In this document: one piece after another, positions 26,520 to 35,351 of the stretch
Layout of the letters: the number at the start of each line of letters is the position of its first letter
How positions within the stretch are numbered: position 1 is the first letter of the stretch
Source: an uncultured Anaerolineae bacterium
GTDB taxonomy: Bacteria; Chloroflexota; Anaerolineae; Aggregatilineales; Phototrophicaceae
Length of the DNA stretch: 64,000 nucleotides
Assembly: GCA_934216615.1 (NCBI GenBank)
Contig: CAKQCB010000001.1
Span: forward strand, 372,001-436,000
Reading direction: 5' to 3'
The notes under the pieces: generated by a model
The model's input: the letters and a program-made list of their open reading frames with translations, nothing else
Database searches by the model: none
Told to the model about the DNA's origin: nothing
Program-made: the position numbers and the translations under genes

Positions 26520-27311
26520 ATGCTAATTTTTATGAAATTAGGCGGCTCGATGATTACGGACAAACAAGTTGCCGAATCCTTTCGCCGTGAAGCCACACAA
26601 CAAATTGCTGAAGAAATTGCGCGCGCAGTCCAAACACAACCCGACTTAAAACTCTTGATTGGACATGGAAGCGGTTCGTTTGGACACGTCACAGCGAAAA
26701 AATATGGCACTCGTCAAGGCGTCCAAACCGCCGAGGAATGGAACGGTTTTACGCAAGTGAACCGCGTCGCGGCAAAGCTCAATGCGCTGGTATCTGAAAC
26801 CCTCGCTGAAGAAAATCTACCCATTTTACGTGTACAGCCTTCCGCTTCGGCATTGAGTCATGATGGGCATATCGTGTCGATGGAGACCGAAACCATCCAA
26901 CGCGCTTTGGATCATAGCTTGATTCCGCTGGTATACGGCGACGTTGCCTTTGATGCCGTTCGGGGTGGAACGATCATCTCTACAGAGACGATTTTCTTCT
27001 ATCTGGCCGGAAAATTACCCGTCAATCGCATTCTTTTATTAGGCGAAGTTGATGGCGTTTATGATGAGACCCATGCGGTCATTCCAGAGATCAAACCGTC
27101 TACGTTTCACCTCTATGAAAAAGCGATTGGCGGGTCTTCAGGGACAGATGTCACGGGGGGAATGGATACAAAGGTGCGTGACATGTTGACACTGATCGAG
27201 GCGATACCGCGCTTGCAAATCCATATTTTTAACGGCCATCAACACGGGTTATTAGAGCGTGCGCTCAAAGGCGATCACTCGTTTGGGACGTTACTCAAAG
27301 CCGATGATTAA
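26520..27311 (+). CDS. ipk: Isopentenyl phosphate kinase
   Basis: A 263-residue amino-acid-kinase-fold protein. MKLGGSMITDK gives the nucleotide-phosphate loop with Lys6. The segment GHGSGSFGH ends in His56, the histidine diagnostic of isopentenyl phosphate kinases in this fold. The C-terminal half has GEVDGVYDE and GTDVTGGMDTKV for nucleotide binding. It converts isopentenyl phosphate to isopentenyl diphosphate, the last step of the alternative mevalonate route. The gene sits 10 bases after mvk, and its 3' end overlaps the convergent permease gene by 17 bases. Confidence 0.9.
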   Translation: MLIFMKLGGSMITDKQVAESFRREATQQIAEEIARAVQTQPDLKLLIGHGSGSFGHVTAKKYGTRQGVQTAEEWNGFTQVNRVAAKLNALVSETLAEENLPILRVQPSASALSHDGHIVSMETETIQRALDHSLIPLVYGDVAFDAVRGGTIISTETIFFYLAGKLPVNRILLLGEVDGVYDETHAVIPEIKPSTFHLYEKAIGGSSGTDVTGGMDTKVRDMLTLIEAIPRLQIHIFNGHQHGLLERALKGDHSFGTLLKADD

Positions 27312-28095
27312 TGTGTCTTGTCCATCGACGCCCAAGCCTCTGAAAGATCATCAACGTGAGCGTGATGGCGATCCCCGGCGCAAGCATCGGGATTGGTGTG
27401 ACGCTGAACGATAAACGCCCATCATACAAGATGATGCCCCATTCGGGCGTTCCGTATGGGGCGCCTAGTCCAAGGAACGTCATCGCGCCATAATTCAACA
27501 GCGTCATGGGAAAGAGGATGAAGGTGTAAGTCACTAGCGCGTCAGCCATATTGGGGATGATCGCACCGCGTATGAGTTCAGTCCGATTTGCACCAAGCGA
27601 TAAACTCGCTTCGTAATAAGCTGTTTGTTGAATAGACCGCACAGCATGACTCAAATAACGCCCACAAGCAGGCGCGAACATGATCCCTGTACCGAGAATT
27701 AAACTACCCTGCCCTGCTCCTGCCAGCGTGACGAGCATAAACACCCATAAAATGCTGGGAAACGCTAACAGTCCGTTTAATAGGCTGTTGGTGATCCACT
27801 GTCCCCATTTATTTGGGATGTGTGTGCACAACGCCAAGCCCGTCCCTAAAATGAGGGCGATTCCCGTAGAGATGAAAGTGGCGCTGATCGATAACTCCGC
27901 CCCATACAGAAGCCGACTGAATACATCACGCCCAAGATGATCTGTGCCCAATAGATGTTGTACGCTGATGAATTGATTCTGTTGATTCGGCATCGTCAAC
28001 ATAGGATCATAAGGTGCGAAAAGTGGCAGTAAGAACGTAATTCCTACAATCACCAAGCCGATGAGAAGCGGGTTTGAAAGCATCTGTTTAGACAT
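27295..28095 (-). CDS. Peptide/nickel-type ABC transporter permease (DppC-like)
   Basis: A 266-residue permease with about five or six membrane helices. The opening LLPLFAPYDP and HLLGTDHLGRDVFSRLLYGAELS are typical of DppC/OppC. The EAA loop that contacts the ATPase is in YYEASLSLGANRTELIRGAIIPN. It overlaps the DppB-like gene by eight bases. No ATP-binding subunit gene is nearby. Confidence 0.9.
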   Translation of the reverse strand: MSKQMLSNPLLIGLVIVGITFLLPLFAPYDPMLTMPNQQNQFISVQHLLGTDHLGRDVFSRLLYGAELSISATFISTGIALILGTGLALCTHIPNKWGQWITNSLLNGLLAFPSILWVFMLVTLAGAGQGSLILGTGIMFAPACGRYLSHAVRSIQQTAYYEASLSLGANRTELIRGAIIPNMADALVTYTFILFPMTLLNYGAMTFLGLGAPYGTPEWGIILYDGRLSFSVTPIPMLAPGIAITLTLMIFQRLGRRWTRHINHRL

Positions 28096-29011
28096 GGCGC
28101 AATCTTGGGTCTAAATACACCACAACCCCATTGAGGATCATTTCGATGAGGGTATAGATCACCACAGACCAGATGATGATGCCCAATACGACCGGATAAT
28201 CTTGGCTGATGATCGACGAGATGATGAGTTGCCCCAAACCCGAACGCGCAAAAATCACTTCGGTGATGGCGACCCCACTCAGCAAAAACCCAAATTGTAG
28301 ACCGATGAAAATCAAGGTTTGGGGCAAGGTGACGCGCCAGATATGCCGAAAGAAGATCAAGCGGTCGTTCAAGCCTCTGGCATAAGCGCTGGTGACATAA
28401 GGTTGTTCTAACTGTGCTGTCATCATGCTGATCTGTTCACGCGCAATCAACGCCCCCATGTGAATGCCTAACATCGTAGCGGGCAAAATCAGGTGACGTA
28501 GGGTTCCCTGTCCCGTTGCGGGTAAAAGATGAAGTTGCGCCGCGATGATGTAGCTGGCGAGCGGAGCGGTGAGGAATAATGGTAAGCTCTGCATGAGGTC
28601 TACCAAACGGCGAAAAAGCCAGCGTATAGAGACAGGCGCTAAGAAACAGCCCCATGTAAACCCTTGTGACGTAAGCACGCCGATCACAATTGCGCTGATG
28701 GCTAACTCAATGGTTGACCCTAAACGCAGGGTAATTTTCTCAACAACGGGGATTCGATCAACGAATGAAACGCCTAGATCACCCCTCAGCACACCGCTAA
28801 AATAGTCCGCATAATGTTCCAATAGTGGGCGATCCAACCCTAATTGACGCTCACGTTCAGCAATCAGGGCTTCACTAGCGCCTGCGGCCAATAAGGTGTT
28901 GCGAACGGCATTTCCGGGAAGAATATTGAGCATAAAAAAGGCAAGTGTGATTACAAAAATCACACTGCCGAGCGCTGTGAATACCCGCTGACCTACGTCA
29001 CCCAAGCGCAT
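28088..29011 (-). CDS. Peptide/nickel-type ABC transporter permease (DppB-like)
   Basis: A 307-residue permease with about six helices. The N-terminus ends in the FFMLNILPGNAVRNTL type sequence followed by ERERQLGLDRPLLEHYADY, typical of DppB/OppB. The EAA-type segment YVTSAYARGLNDRLIFFRHIWR and the C-terminal PVVLGIIIWSVVIYTLIEMILNGVVVYLDPRLRH complete the match. It lies between the substrate-binding protein gene and the DppC-like gene in one operon. Confidence 0.9.
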   Translation of the reverse strand: MRLGDVGQRVFTALGSVIFVITLAFFMLNILPGNAVRNTLLAAGASEALIAERERQLGLDRPLLEHYADYFSGVLRGDLGVSFVDRIPVVEKITLRLGSTIELAISAIVIGVLTSQGFTWGCFLAPVSIRWLFRRLVDLMQSLPLFLTAPLASYIIAAQLHLLPATGQGTLRHLILPATMLGIHMGALIAREQISMMTAQLEQPYVTSAYARGLNDRLIFFRHIWRVTLPQTLIFIGLQFGFLLSGVAITEVIFARSGLGQLIISSIISQDYPVVLGIIIWSVVIYTLIEMILNGVVVYLDPRLRHV

Positions 29012-29024
29012 ATTTCACCGTGAT

Positions 29025-30617
29025 CTATTCACCAACGAGCGTTAAATTGCGCGCTAGCGGAAACCAGCCATAGGCGTCAAACGCTAAATTCTGAATATTC
29101 ACGCGCGTCCCGGTGAGATTCACATAATCCCTGATCGGCAAGATGAGCGCCTGCCCCATAATAAATTGCTGAACTTGCGCATAAAGGACGGCGCGGACGT
29201 TGGGATCAATTTCTTCAGATGCTTGCGCGAGGACAGCATCTAACTCCGGATTAGAAATCCCTATCCAGTTATAATCCGCCCCTGTGCTGTAATACCGAGA
29301 CAGATACGAAGGGTCTACGCCGAATTCATAAAACGCAACGAGGTTGTATTCTCCACTGGCGACAGTTTCGCGCATCACGCTCAAATTAGGCACTTGAATA
29401 ATATTCGTGCGCACGCCAATCGCCCGCCAATTGTCGGTGAGGATTTCGGCGACTTGAGGCACAAGCCCCCATGACGGAACAATCACCGTCACTTCAAGAT
29501 CAACGCCGTTAAAGTCAACGTAGCCGTTATTGTTGTTGTCAGAATATCCCGCGCTTTCCAGCAGTTGGATCGCTTGGCCTGAATTAAAAGCATATGCCCC
29601 TTGTAATGAAGTATCATAAAAGAGTGAATTTGCGGAAATTGGCCCCCACGCAATCGGCGAATAGCGTTGAAAAATCGAATCCGAGATGGCTTCACGGTTT
29701 GCGGCATAGATGAGCGCCTGCCGAACTGCTAAGTTATCCGTTGGGTATCGTTGGGTGTTCATCATGAATTGCAAAGGTTGACCGGGGATGGGCACCGTTT
29801 GAATTTGTACCGTGTTGGTAGAGACCAACGCGCGCGCATCCGTCGGTAAAATTTCCCCGATGACTTGCACATCTCCACTTTGTAGCGCGATGGCACGGGT
29901 GGCAGGGTCTGTGAAAAAGCGGAACTCAATTTCTTCAACCGAAGCATCAGTGACGGGATCATAAAATTCAGGTCCCCAGTTATAGAGCGCGTTCCGCCGA
30001 ATGACCAAGCGTTCCCCCGGCACATATTCAACAAAGGTATACGGCCCCGTCCCCACTTGATGAAACTGATAGCGTTCGTTTGAATATTGCGCTAACGCGG
30101 TTGGGCTGGCAATTCCTAAATAAACTTGGCTTAAGCTGTCCAAAAACGATGCATAAGGCTCTGTTAAGATCAGCCGAATGGTATAATCATCCACGATTTC
30201 GTATTGTGTATACGATCCTAAAAGGCTCAATGCCTCTTGAGATTGTGTTTCTGGGTTGGTGATGCGGTCAAGGTTTGCGGCGACTGCTTGGGCGTTGAAG
30301 TCGGTATTGTCGTGAAACTTTACCCCTTCCCGCAGGTGAAATTCATAGATTAAGCTGTCAGAAGAAATATCCCAATGGGTGGCAAGGCCGGGGACAAATT
30401 CAAACGTCACCGGGTCGCGATAAACCAACGTGTCATACACTTGTCGCAGGGGAATACCAAGTTCAGAAGATGAAAAGATGTGAGGGTCAAAACCGCTGGG
30501 TTGTAAAGTTAAACCATAAATGATGCGGTTTTGAATCGTGGCTGCCGAACTTGATGAGGTGCAACCTGTAAACGCAACTAAAGAGATCACTATCAAGAGT
30601 AGCCGTTTAAGAATCAT
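29025..30617 (-). CDS. Extracellular solute-binding lipoprotein, family 5 (peptide type)
   Basis: About 530 residues. The signal peptide ends in a lipobox (FTGC). The body matches SBP_bac_5 proteins: YGLTLQPSGFDPHIFSSSELG, LVYRDPVTFEFVPGLATHWDISSDSLIYEFHLREGVKFHD, and YAANREAISDSI. It captures peptides or similar solutes for the two permeases downstream (13-base gap). ATG 30617 was chosen because it starts the signal peptide; a longer reading frame upstream has no signal sequence. Confidence 0.92.
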   Translation of the reverse strand: MILKRLLLIVISLVAFTGCTSSSSAATIQNRIIYGLTLQPSGFDPHIFSSSELGIPLRQVYDTLVYRDPVTFEFVPGLATHWDISSDSLIYEFHLREGVKFHDNTDFNAQAVAANLDRITNPETQSQEALSLLGSYTQYEIVDDYTIRLILTEPYASFLDSLSQVYLGIASPTALAQYSNERYQFHQVGTGPYTFVEYVPGERLVIRRNALYNWGPEFYDPVTDASVEEIEFRFFTDPATRAIALQSGDVQVIGEILPTDARALVSTNTVQIQTVPIPGQPLQFMMNTQRYPTDNLAVRQALIYAANREAISDSIFQRYSPIAWGPISANSLFYDTSLQGAYAFNSGQAIQLLESAGYSDNNNNGYVDFNGVDLEVTVIVPSWGLVPQVAEILTDNWRAIGVRTNIIQVPNLSVMRETVASGEYNLVAFYEFGVDPSYLSRYYSTGADYNWIGISNPELDAVLAQASEEIDPNVRAVLYAQVQQFIMGQALILPIRDYVNLTGTRVNIQNLAFDAYGWFPLARNLTLVGE

Positions 30618-30711
30618 GAGTTGAAATTTCTCGCATGTGGAATAAAACTTGAGCATAAAGTATATCGGTATCGACCCGTGCATTCCATAGTTTAACAAAG
30701 AGACTACATTT

Positions 30712-31617
30712 GTGACTTTTTCAAGACGTCCTCGTTTACTCACCCCAACCGCGACCAACAAAGATATTTCGCCCTATCGTAATGTATGGCGAAGTTTGGC
30801 TTTTGAGATTGGAGTTTTAGGGGCGGTTTGTATTGCTTTATTCGTCGCGTTTAATTATTTGGGAGTGAACCTTCCTGTTAATTTGCGTCCAGCGGTGAAT
30901 ATCGCGATTGCGCTCTTACCTGTCGGGCTGTGGTATTTATTTTCCGTGCTGGCAGAAACCCGTGTTGAAGAACCGCGCAGTCGTCTCATCACAACCTTTG
31001 CGGTGACCGCGCTCATCGCCAACGGGATCGGCATCCCGTTCTTAGAAGACATCATCCGCGCAGATCAATGGTTACCGTTGGCAAGCTCATCCATGCGTAT
31101 TATAGGCTATATGCTGACATACGGCGTGATTCAAGAAGTCTTAAAATATACGGTGGTGCGTTACCTTACATGGCCTGACTTGTTTCGAGATCGGCTGGAT
31201 GGTGTTGCTTATTGTGTCGCGAGTGCGTTTGGCTATGCGACCGTCGTTAACCTGCATTTTGCTTCAGAAAGCGCCGCCACGCCCGACGTGGTCGCTTTTC
31301 ATACGTTCAATACGCTAGTAGGAAGCATCGCCGCCAGCATCATCGTAGGCTATGCGTTAAGTGAAACTAAGTTCACCCGCCCTACCCCATTCTTATTGGC
31401 GATCTGTGTCGCCATCGGCGCATTTTTGAATGGTGGACTCATCCCCATCCGCGCCAATTTGATCAATGCCCGTTTTAGTTTGTTCGGGGGTAGTCCGCTG
31501 TATATTTTGGGCTTTGCACTGACTGCGGGCATCATTGTCGCCCTCTCGATGGTGATGATATTCTTCTTCCGAACGGCGGAACGCAAACAACGTGAAGCCG
31601 AAATTCGACGAGATTAA
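30712..31617 (+). CDS. PrsW-like (CAAX/PrsW superfamily) membrane protein
   Basis: A 301-residue protein with about eight membrane helices. The segment GVIQEVLKYTVVRYL (residues 138-152) matches the EExxK motif of PrsW-type intramembrane proteases, but the first glutamate is Gln141. DRLDGVAYCVASAFGYATVVN (160-180) matches the second motif, again without the usual Glu-Asn. FHTFNTLVGSIAASIIVGY (from 196) fits the third. It may be an inactive or altered family member. The start is a GTG at 30712. It leads a run of four same-strand genes. Confidence 0.6.
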   Translation: MTFSRRPRLLTPTATNKDISPYRNVWRSLAFEIGVLGAVCIALFVAFNYLGVNLPVNLRPAVNIAIALLPVGLWYLFSVLAETRVEEPRSRLITTFAVTALIANGIGIPFLEDIIRADQWLPLASSSMRIIGYMLTYGVIQEVLKYTVVRYLTWPDLFRDRLDGVAYCVASAFGYATVVNLHFASESAATPDVVAFHTFNTLVGSIAASIIVGYALSETKFTRPTPFLLAICVAIGAFLNGGLIPIRANLINARFSLFGGSPLYILGFALTAGIIVALSMVMIFFFRTAERKQREAEIRRD

Positions 31618-31631
31618 GAGTAAAACACAGT

Positions 31632-32231
31632 ATGACGATTGTTGAAGTTGTTGAACAGCAGCCTCGTGTCAGCCAGCGCCAACGCTGGGGGAATTACTTT
31701 GTCTACATCTACGCGGTGATAAGTCTATTCATCGCGGTGAATTTAGGAACTTCGACGATTTATGCGTCGCGGTTCTATAACAATCCCCAAGCGGGAATCC
31801 AAGCGTATTATCCACAAAATTGGCTCATCGACACCGATGGAGATTATATTTTCCGCGTTCGTGACATGCACCAACCTCAATTTAAAACGACGATTCAAGT
31901 GAGCGTCTTGCCCGTCACGATTAACACCCAAGCCCGTAATCTTCTCGACAGCTTGATTTTAAGCCGTTCGCGTACACTGGCTGCCTTTGATGTGTTGGAC
32001 AACGCGCCGTATATCATGCCCGATGAAAGCGAAGCCACCGCCATGACTTATACCTATGTCGAAAGCGGTACAGACCCCTTTTTGGCCAGTTTGCCCATCG
32101 TCGTGGAAGGTTTGGATATTCTCGTCATTCGTGGAGGCCAGGCAATCTTGATCACCTTCTTGTCCGAAGCTGAACAATATGAGGAAAACCTTGAATATTT
32201 TGAGAGATTTGTGAATGAACTTCGCTTCTAA
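31632..32231 (+). CDS. Membrane-anchored protein of unknown function
   Basis: A 199-residue protein I do not recognise. A single N-terminal membrane helix (about 22-42, YFVYIYAVISLFIAVNLGTS) is followed by an extracellular alpha/beta domain with the segment AGIQAYYPQNWLIDTDGDYIFRVRD. That resembles the opening of PsbP-like single-domain proteins, but weakly. Its 3' end overlaps the trypsin-like gene by 17 bases, so the two are probably co-translated. Confidence 0.6.
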   Translation: MTIVEVVEQQPRVSQRQRWGNYFVYIYAVISLFIAVNLGTSTIYASRFYNNPQAGIQAYYPQNWLIDTDGDYIFRVRDMHQPQFKTTIQVSVLPVTINTQARNLLDSLILSRSRTLAAFDVLDNAPYIMPDESEATAMTYTYVESGTDPFLASLPIVVEGLDILVIRGGQAILITFLSEAEQYEENLEYFERFVNELRF

Positions 32232-34485
32232 AACCTCATTCAAAATGATAATCCTCACCATCCTATTATGGATGGTGATTGTAGGGTCCCCTTTCCAAAA
32301 CGTGCAGGCGCAAGCCTTTGATCTGGATACGATCCAGCGGGCGACTGTGTTTATTATGCAGACGCAGACGCTGGCGAACGATCAAATCATCACGTGTGTG
32401 GGTTCGGGAACCATTGTCAGTAATGATGGGCTGATTTTAACCAACGCCCATAACACGCTGACTTCAGAAAATTGCCCGGGGGATACGCTGGTGGTCGGCC
32501 TCAGTGTGCGCCAAGATGAACCCCCCGTTCCACAGTATATTGCGGAAATCATCCAAGCCAACGCAGGCTTAGATATCGCCCTACTTCGTATTACCCGCCA
32601 AAATGATGGTCGTCAAATTGACTCGAACACGTTGAACCTGCCCTTTGTTCAATTGGGCGATTCTTCCGCTGTTGACCTTGATGCAACGCTGACGGTGGTT
32701 GGCTTTTCAGGGATTGGGAATGATGCGATTCAAGTTTCTCGCGGGACGGTCATTGGGTTTTCAGCAGAACCGAGCGGAGGCGATAAGTCGTGGATCAAAA
32801 CCAGCGCCAACATCACCGGAACGATGACTGGGGGCGGTGTTTATAATCAGGCGGGGTTGTTGATCGGTATTCCCACCAGTGCACCTGTTTCGCGCGCGTC
32901 AAGCACATCGAATTGTTTGACTATTCAAGATACAAACAGTGACGGTGCGATTAACAATAACGATAGCTGTGTGCCGATTGGCGCAACGATCAATTCCATC
33001 CGCCCTATTAGCTTTGCAAGCCCACTCCTTCGCGCCGCATCGTTAGGCATTAGTGTATCGATGCCGAATGACTTCACGACGAATACCCGTGCGCGGGGAA
33101 ACCCCACCCTGCGTTATTTAGGCTTCTCTCCATCTATCAACGAAGCGGGGATGCCAACGACGATCATCCGAAGTTTACCGACGGGAAGCACCGGCTTATA
33201 TCTGTTTTTTGACTATAACAACATGACGCCGGAAACCGTGTATGAACTGCGTGTGACTACTGATGGCGTGTTAAACCCGACGTTCTCACTCTCCCCTGTT
33301 CGCTGGAGTGGCGGGGTTAGCGGGCTTTGGTATGTCGGCAGTCGCGGTCAGCCGTGGCCGAATGGACGCTATGATTTTACGCTTCTCATCAATGGGAATG
33401 TGGCGGGGAATGCGCGCCTTGTGGTGGGTGAAAACACAACTGGTGCACCAGAATTTAGCGAAGCGGTCTTTGGCAGTTTGGATTCTAATGGCAATCTCTC
33501 TGGTACGGGTTATGTTCTGCCTACCGGAACAACAGCCAGCGGGATGTTCTTGTATCGAAATATGCCTACGGACATCTCTTGGGATTATATTTGGTACTAT
33601 CAAGGCAGTGAAATCCAGCGTTCCCCCGCGGGAAATACATGGCTTGAAAGTGATGGCGCTACGGGCAGGAAAGCCATCTCTATCCAAGACCCGAATGGGC
33701 TTTTGCCCGGCACCTATCGGCTTGAGCTTTACATTGATGGGCGGTTAAGCCTCGTCAGTGACTTTACGATTGCGGGCGCTCAAGAGGGCGCGTTCTCTCG
33801 CATTTTTGAAAACGTACACCTGACCACCGCACAAACAGTAAGTGAAGCGCTGGTCGCATCCCCCATCACCAGCTTTTCACGCACAACGACCACAATCTAT
33901 TCCCTGTTTGACTGGGAACAGATTAGCCCGGGGACGTTATGGACAGCCCGTTGGTATGTCGATAACGAATTGTTTTTTGATCAAACTATGCCGTGGTCTG
34001 GGCCAAACACTGGAGATAACTTCTTAATCCAATTGCATAATCCGCAAAATATCCCTGATGGACGGTATCGTTTAGACCTCTTACTTGGGGGGTTACAGTT
34101 CGGTACGGCTGAGGCGCGGGTTGGGATTGGCCAGCTCTCTCTCGATTTCTTTGCGGAGACGGGGGGCTACCCAATGCGTGGTCGTATTTTGGATGCTGAC
34201 ACAGGGCAAGGCATTGCAGGTGTAACAGTGTTTGTTGTCAGTGATCTGTTCTCTGCTGCCGACTTCCTCACCAGTTGGGATCAAACCCAAATTTATGGAA
34301 CAGGCATCACAGACCGCGCAGGTGAATTTCAGGTGGATAGTCCGTTGTTCCGCGACGTGTTATACAGTATCGTGATCGTGGCGGATGGCTATCTTCCCGT
34401 CACGGCTGACGGTGTGGAACTGAACGAAGAAACGCACCCTAATGAAGACCCTGTACAAATTGAATTGTATTTGACACGAGGATAA
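32215..34485 (+). CDS. Secreted trypsin-like (S1C/HtrA-type) protein with Thr at the Ser position and three repeated beta domains
   Basis: A 756-residue protein with a signal peptide (ends near QNVQAQA). Residues 40-275 form a trypsin/HtrA-like domain with His79 (LTNAHN) and Asp120 (AGLDIALLRI). The nucleophile site reads TGTMTGGGVYN, with Thr205 where GNSGG has Ser. A Ca-binding dockerin-like loop (DTNSDGAINNND, 239-250) sits between Cys234 and Cys252. Three related beta domains of about 90-110 residues follow, each ending GRYDFTLLINGN / GTYRLELYIDG / GRYRLDLLLGG. The last approximately 100 residues are a carboxypeptidase-regulatory-like domain (MRGRILDADTGQGIAGVTVF). ATG 32245 is an alternative start. 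Confidence 0.8.
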   Translation: MNFASKTSFKMIILTILLWMVIVGSPFQNVQAQAFDLDTIQRATVFIMQTQTLANDQIITCVGSGTIVSNDGLILTNAHNTLTSENCPGDTLVVGLSVRQDEPPVPQYIAEIIQANAGLDIALLRITRQNDGRQIDSNTLNLPFVQLGDSSAVDLDATLTVVGFSGIGNDAIQVSRGTVIGFSAEPSGGDKSWIKTSANITGTMTGGGVYNQAGLLIGIPTSAPVSRASSTSNCLTIQDTNSDGAINNNDSCVPIGATINSIRPISFASPLLRAASLGISVSMPNDFTTNTRARGNPTLRYLGFSPSINEAGMPTTIIRSLPTGSTGLYLFFDYNNMTPETVYELRVTTDGVLNPTFSLSPVRWSGGVSGLWYVGSRGQPWPNGRYDFTLLINGNVAGNARLVVGENTTGAPEFSEAVFGSLDSNGNLSGTGYVLPTGTTASGMFLYRNMPTDISWDYIWYYQGSEIQRSPAGNTWLESDGATGRKAISIQDPNGLLPGTYRLELYIDGRLSLVSDFTIAGAQEGAFSRIFENVHLTTAQTVSEALVASPITSFSRTTTTIYSLFDWEQISPGTLWTARWYVDNELFFDQTMPWSGPNTGDNFLIQLHNPQNIPDGRYRLDLLLGGLQFGTAEARVGIGQLSLDFFAETGGYPMRGRILDADTGQGIAGVTVFVVSDLFSAADFLTSWDQTQIYGTGITDRAGEFQVDSPLFRDVLYSIVIVADGYLPVTADGVELNEETHPNEDPVQIELYLTRG

Positions 34486-34486
34486 T

Positions 34487-35275
34487 GTGTCTACTGAAAA
34501 ACAACGTTTAGATATTTTGTTGTTCGAGCGCGGGATAGCCCCGAGTCGTGAAAAAGCGCGCGCCTTCATCATGGCGGGCGAGATCACCGTAGATGGTGAA
34601 GTTGTCCTCAAGCCCGGCACAAAAATCGCACTAGAAAGCCAGCTTGAGGTCAAAAGCCGTCCACGCTTTGTCAGCCGAGGTGGTGAAAAACTCGCCGCCG
34701 CGCTGGAACAATTCCCTGTTTCGCCCGATCAGCAAATATGTGCTGATGTAGGGGCGAGCACGGGCGGGTTTACGGACTGTCTGTTACAAAACGGCGCGTC
34801 GCGGGTGTATGCCATCGACGTAGGATATGGACATTTAGCCTACAGCCTGCGCCAAGACCCACGCGTCAAAGTGATTGAGCGAACCAATGCCCGTTACGTT
34901 GAAAAACTCGATGAGCCAGTGAGCTTTGTGAGCATTGACGTGTCGTTTATCTCACTGCGTTTGCTTTTGCCCGTCATCCGCAATTGGCTTACCCCCCAAG
35001 CGCACGTCATCCCGCTGATTAAGCCCCAGTTTGAAGCGGGACAGCACGATGTGGGAAGCGGTGGTGTTGTCCGTGATCCTAAAGTCCATGCGCGGGTATG
35101 TCGTGAGGTTTTGGAATTTTCCACCAGTATCGGTTTGTTCCCGCAAGGGTTGATTCAATCCCCCCTCAAAGGGCCGGCGGGAAATATCGAATTTTTAACG
35201 TGGCTGACCACCCATCCGGTGACTGAAGTTTCTACAGAACAAATCGACCGTTGGGTACAATCAGCGCTCGTGTAA
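34487..35275 (+). CDS. tlyA: TlyA-family rRNA 2'-O-methyltransferase
   Basis: A 262-residue protein. The N-terminal S4 RNA-binding domain (about residues 5-65) reads RLDILLFERGIAPSREKARA and is followed by RFVSRGGEKLAAAL. The FtsJ-like methyltransferase domain shows the SAM motif ADVGASTGGFTDCLLQNGA, then IDVGYGHLA, VSIDVSFISLRLLLP and IKPQFEAG. TlyA methylates 16S and 23S rRNA riboses in mycobacteria. The start is a GTG at 34487, one base after the preceding stop, with GAGG five bases upstream. Confidence 0.9.
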   Translation: MSTEKQRLDILLFERGIAPSREKARAFIMAGEITVDGEVVLKPGTKIALESQLEVKSRPRFVSRGGEKLAAALEQFPVSPDQQICADVGASTGGFTDCLLQNGASRVYAIDVGYGHLAYSLRQDPRVKVIERTNARYVEKLDEPVSFVSIDVSFISLRLLLPVIRNWLTPQAHVIPLIKPQFEAGQHDVGSGGVVRDPKVHARVCREVLEFSTSIGLFPQGLIQSPLKGPAGNIEFLTWLTTHPVTEVSTEQIDRWVQSALV

Positions 35276-35351
35276 TTTCAGGTGAATTGTCCATAAGGTT
35301 CTGATATACTGTGCCAAATCATGAACTCTATCTCATTCAAAGTGTAACTTA

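Noticed and set aside
33286..33748. Open frames of 133 and 146 codons on both strands inside the trypsin-like gene
   Set aside because: The main frame encodes clear repeated beta domains; the others are shadows of its composition.
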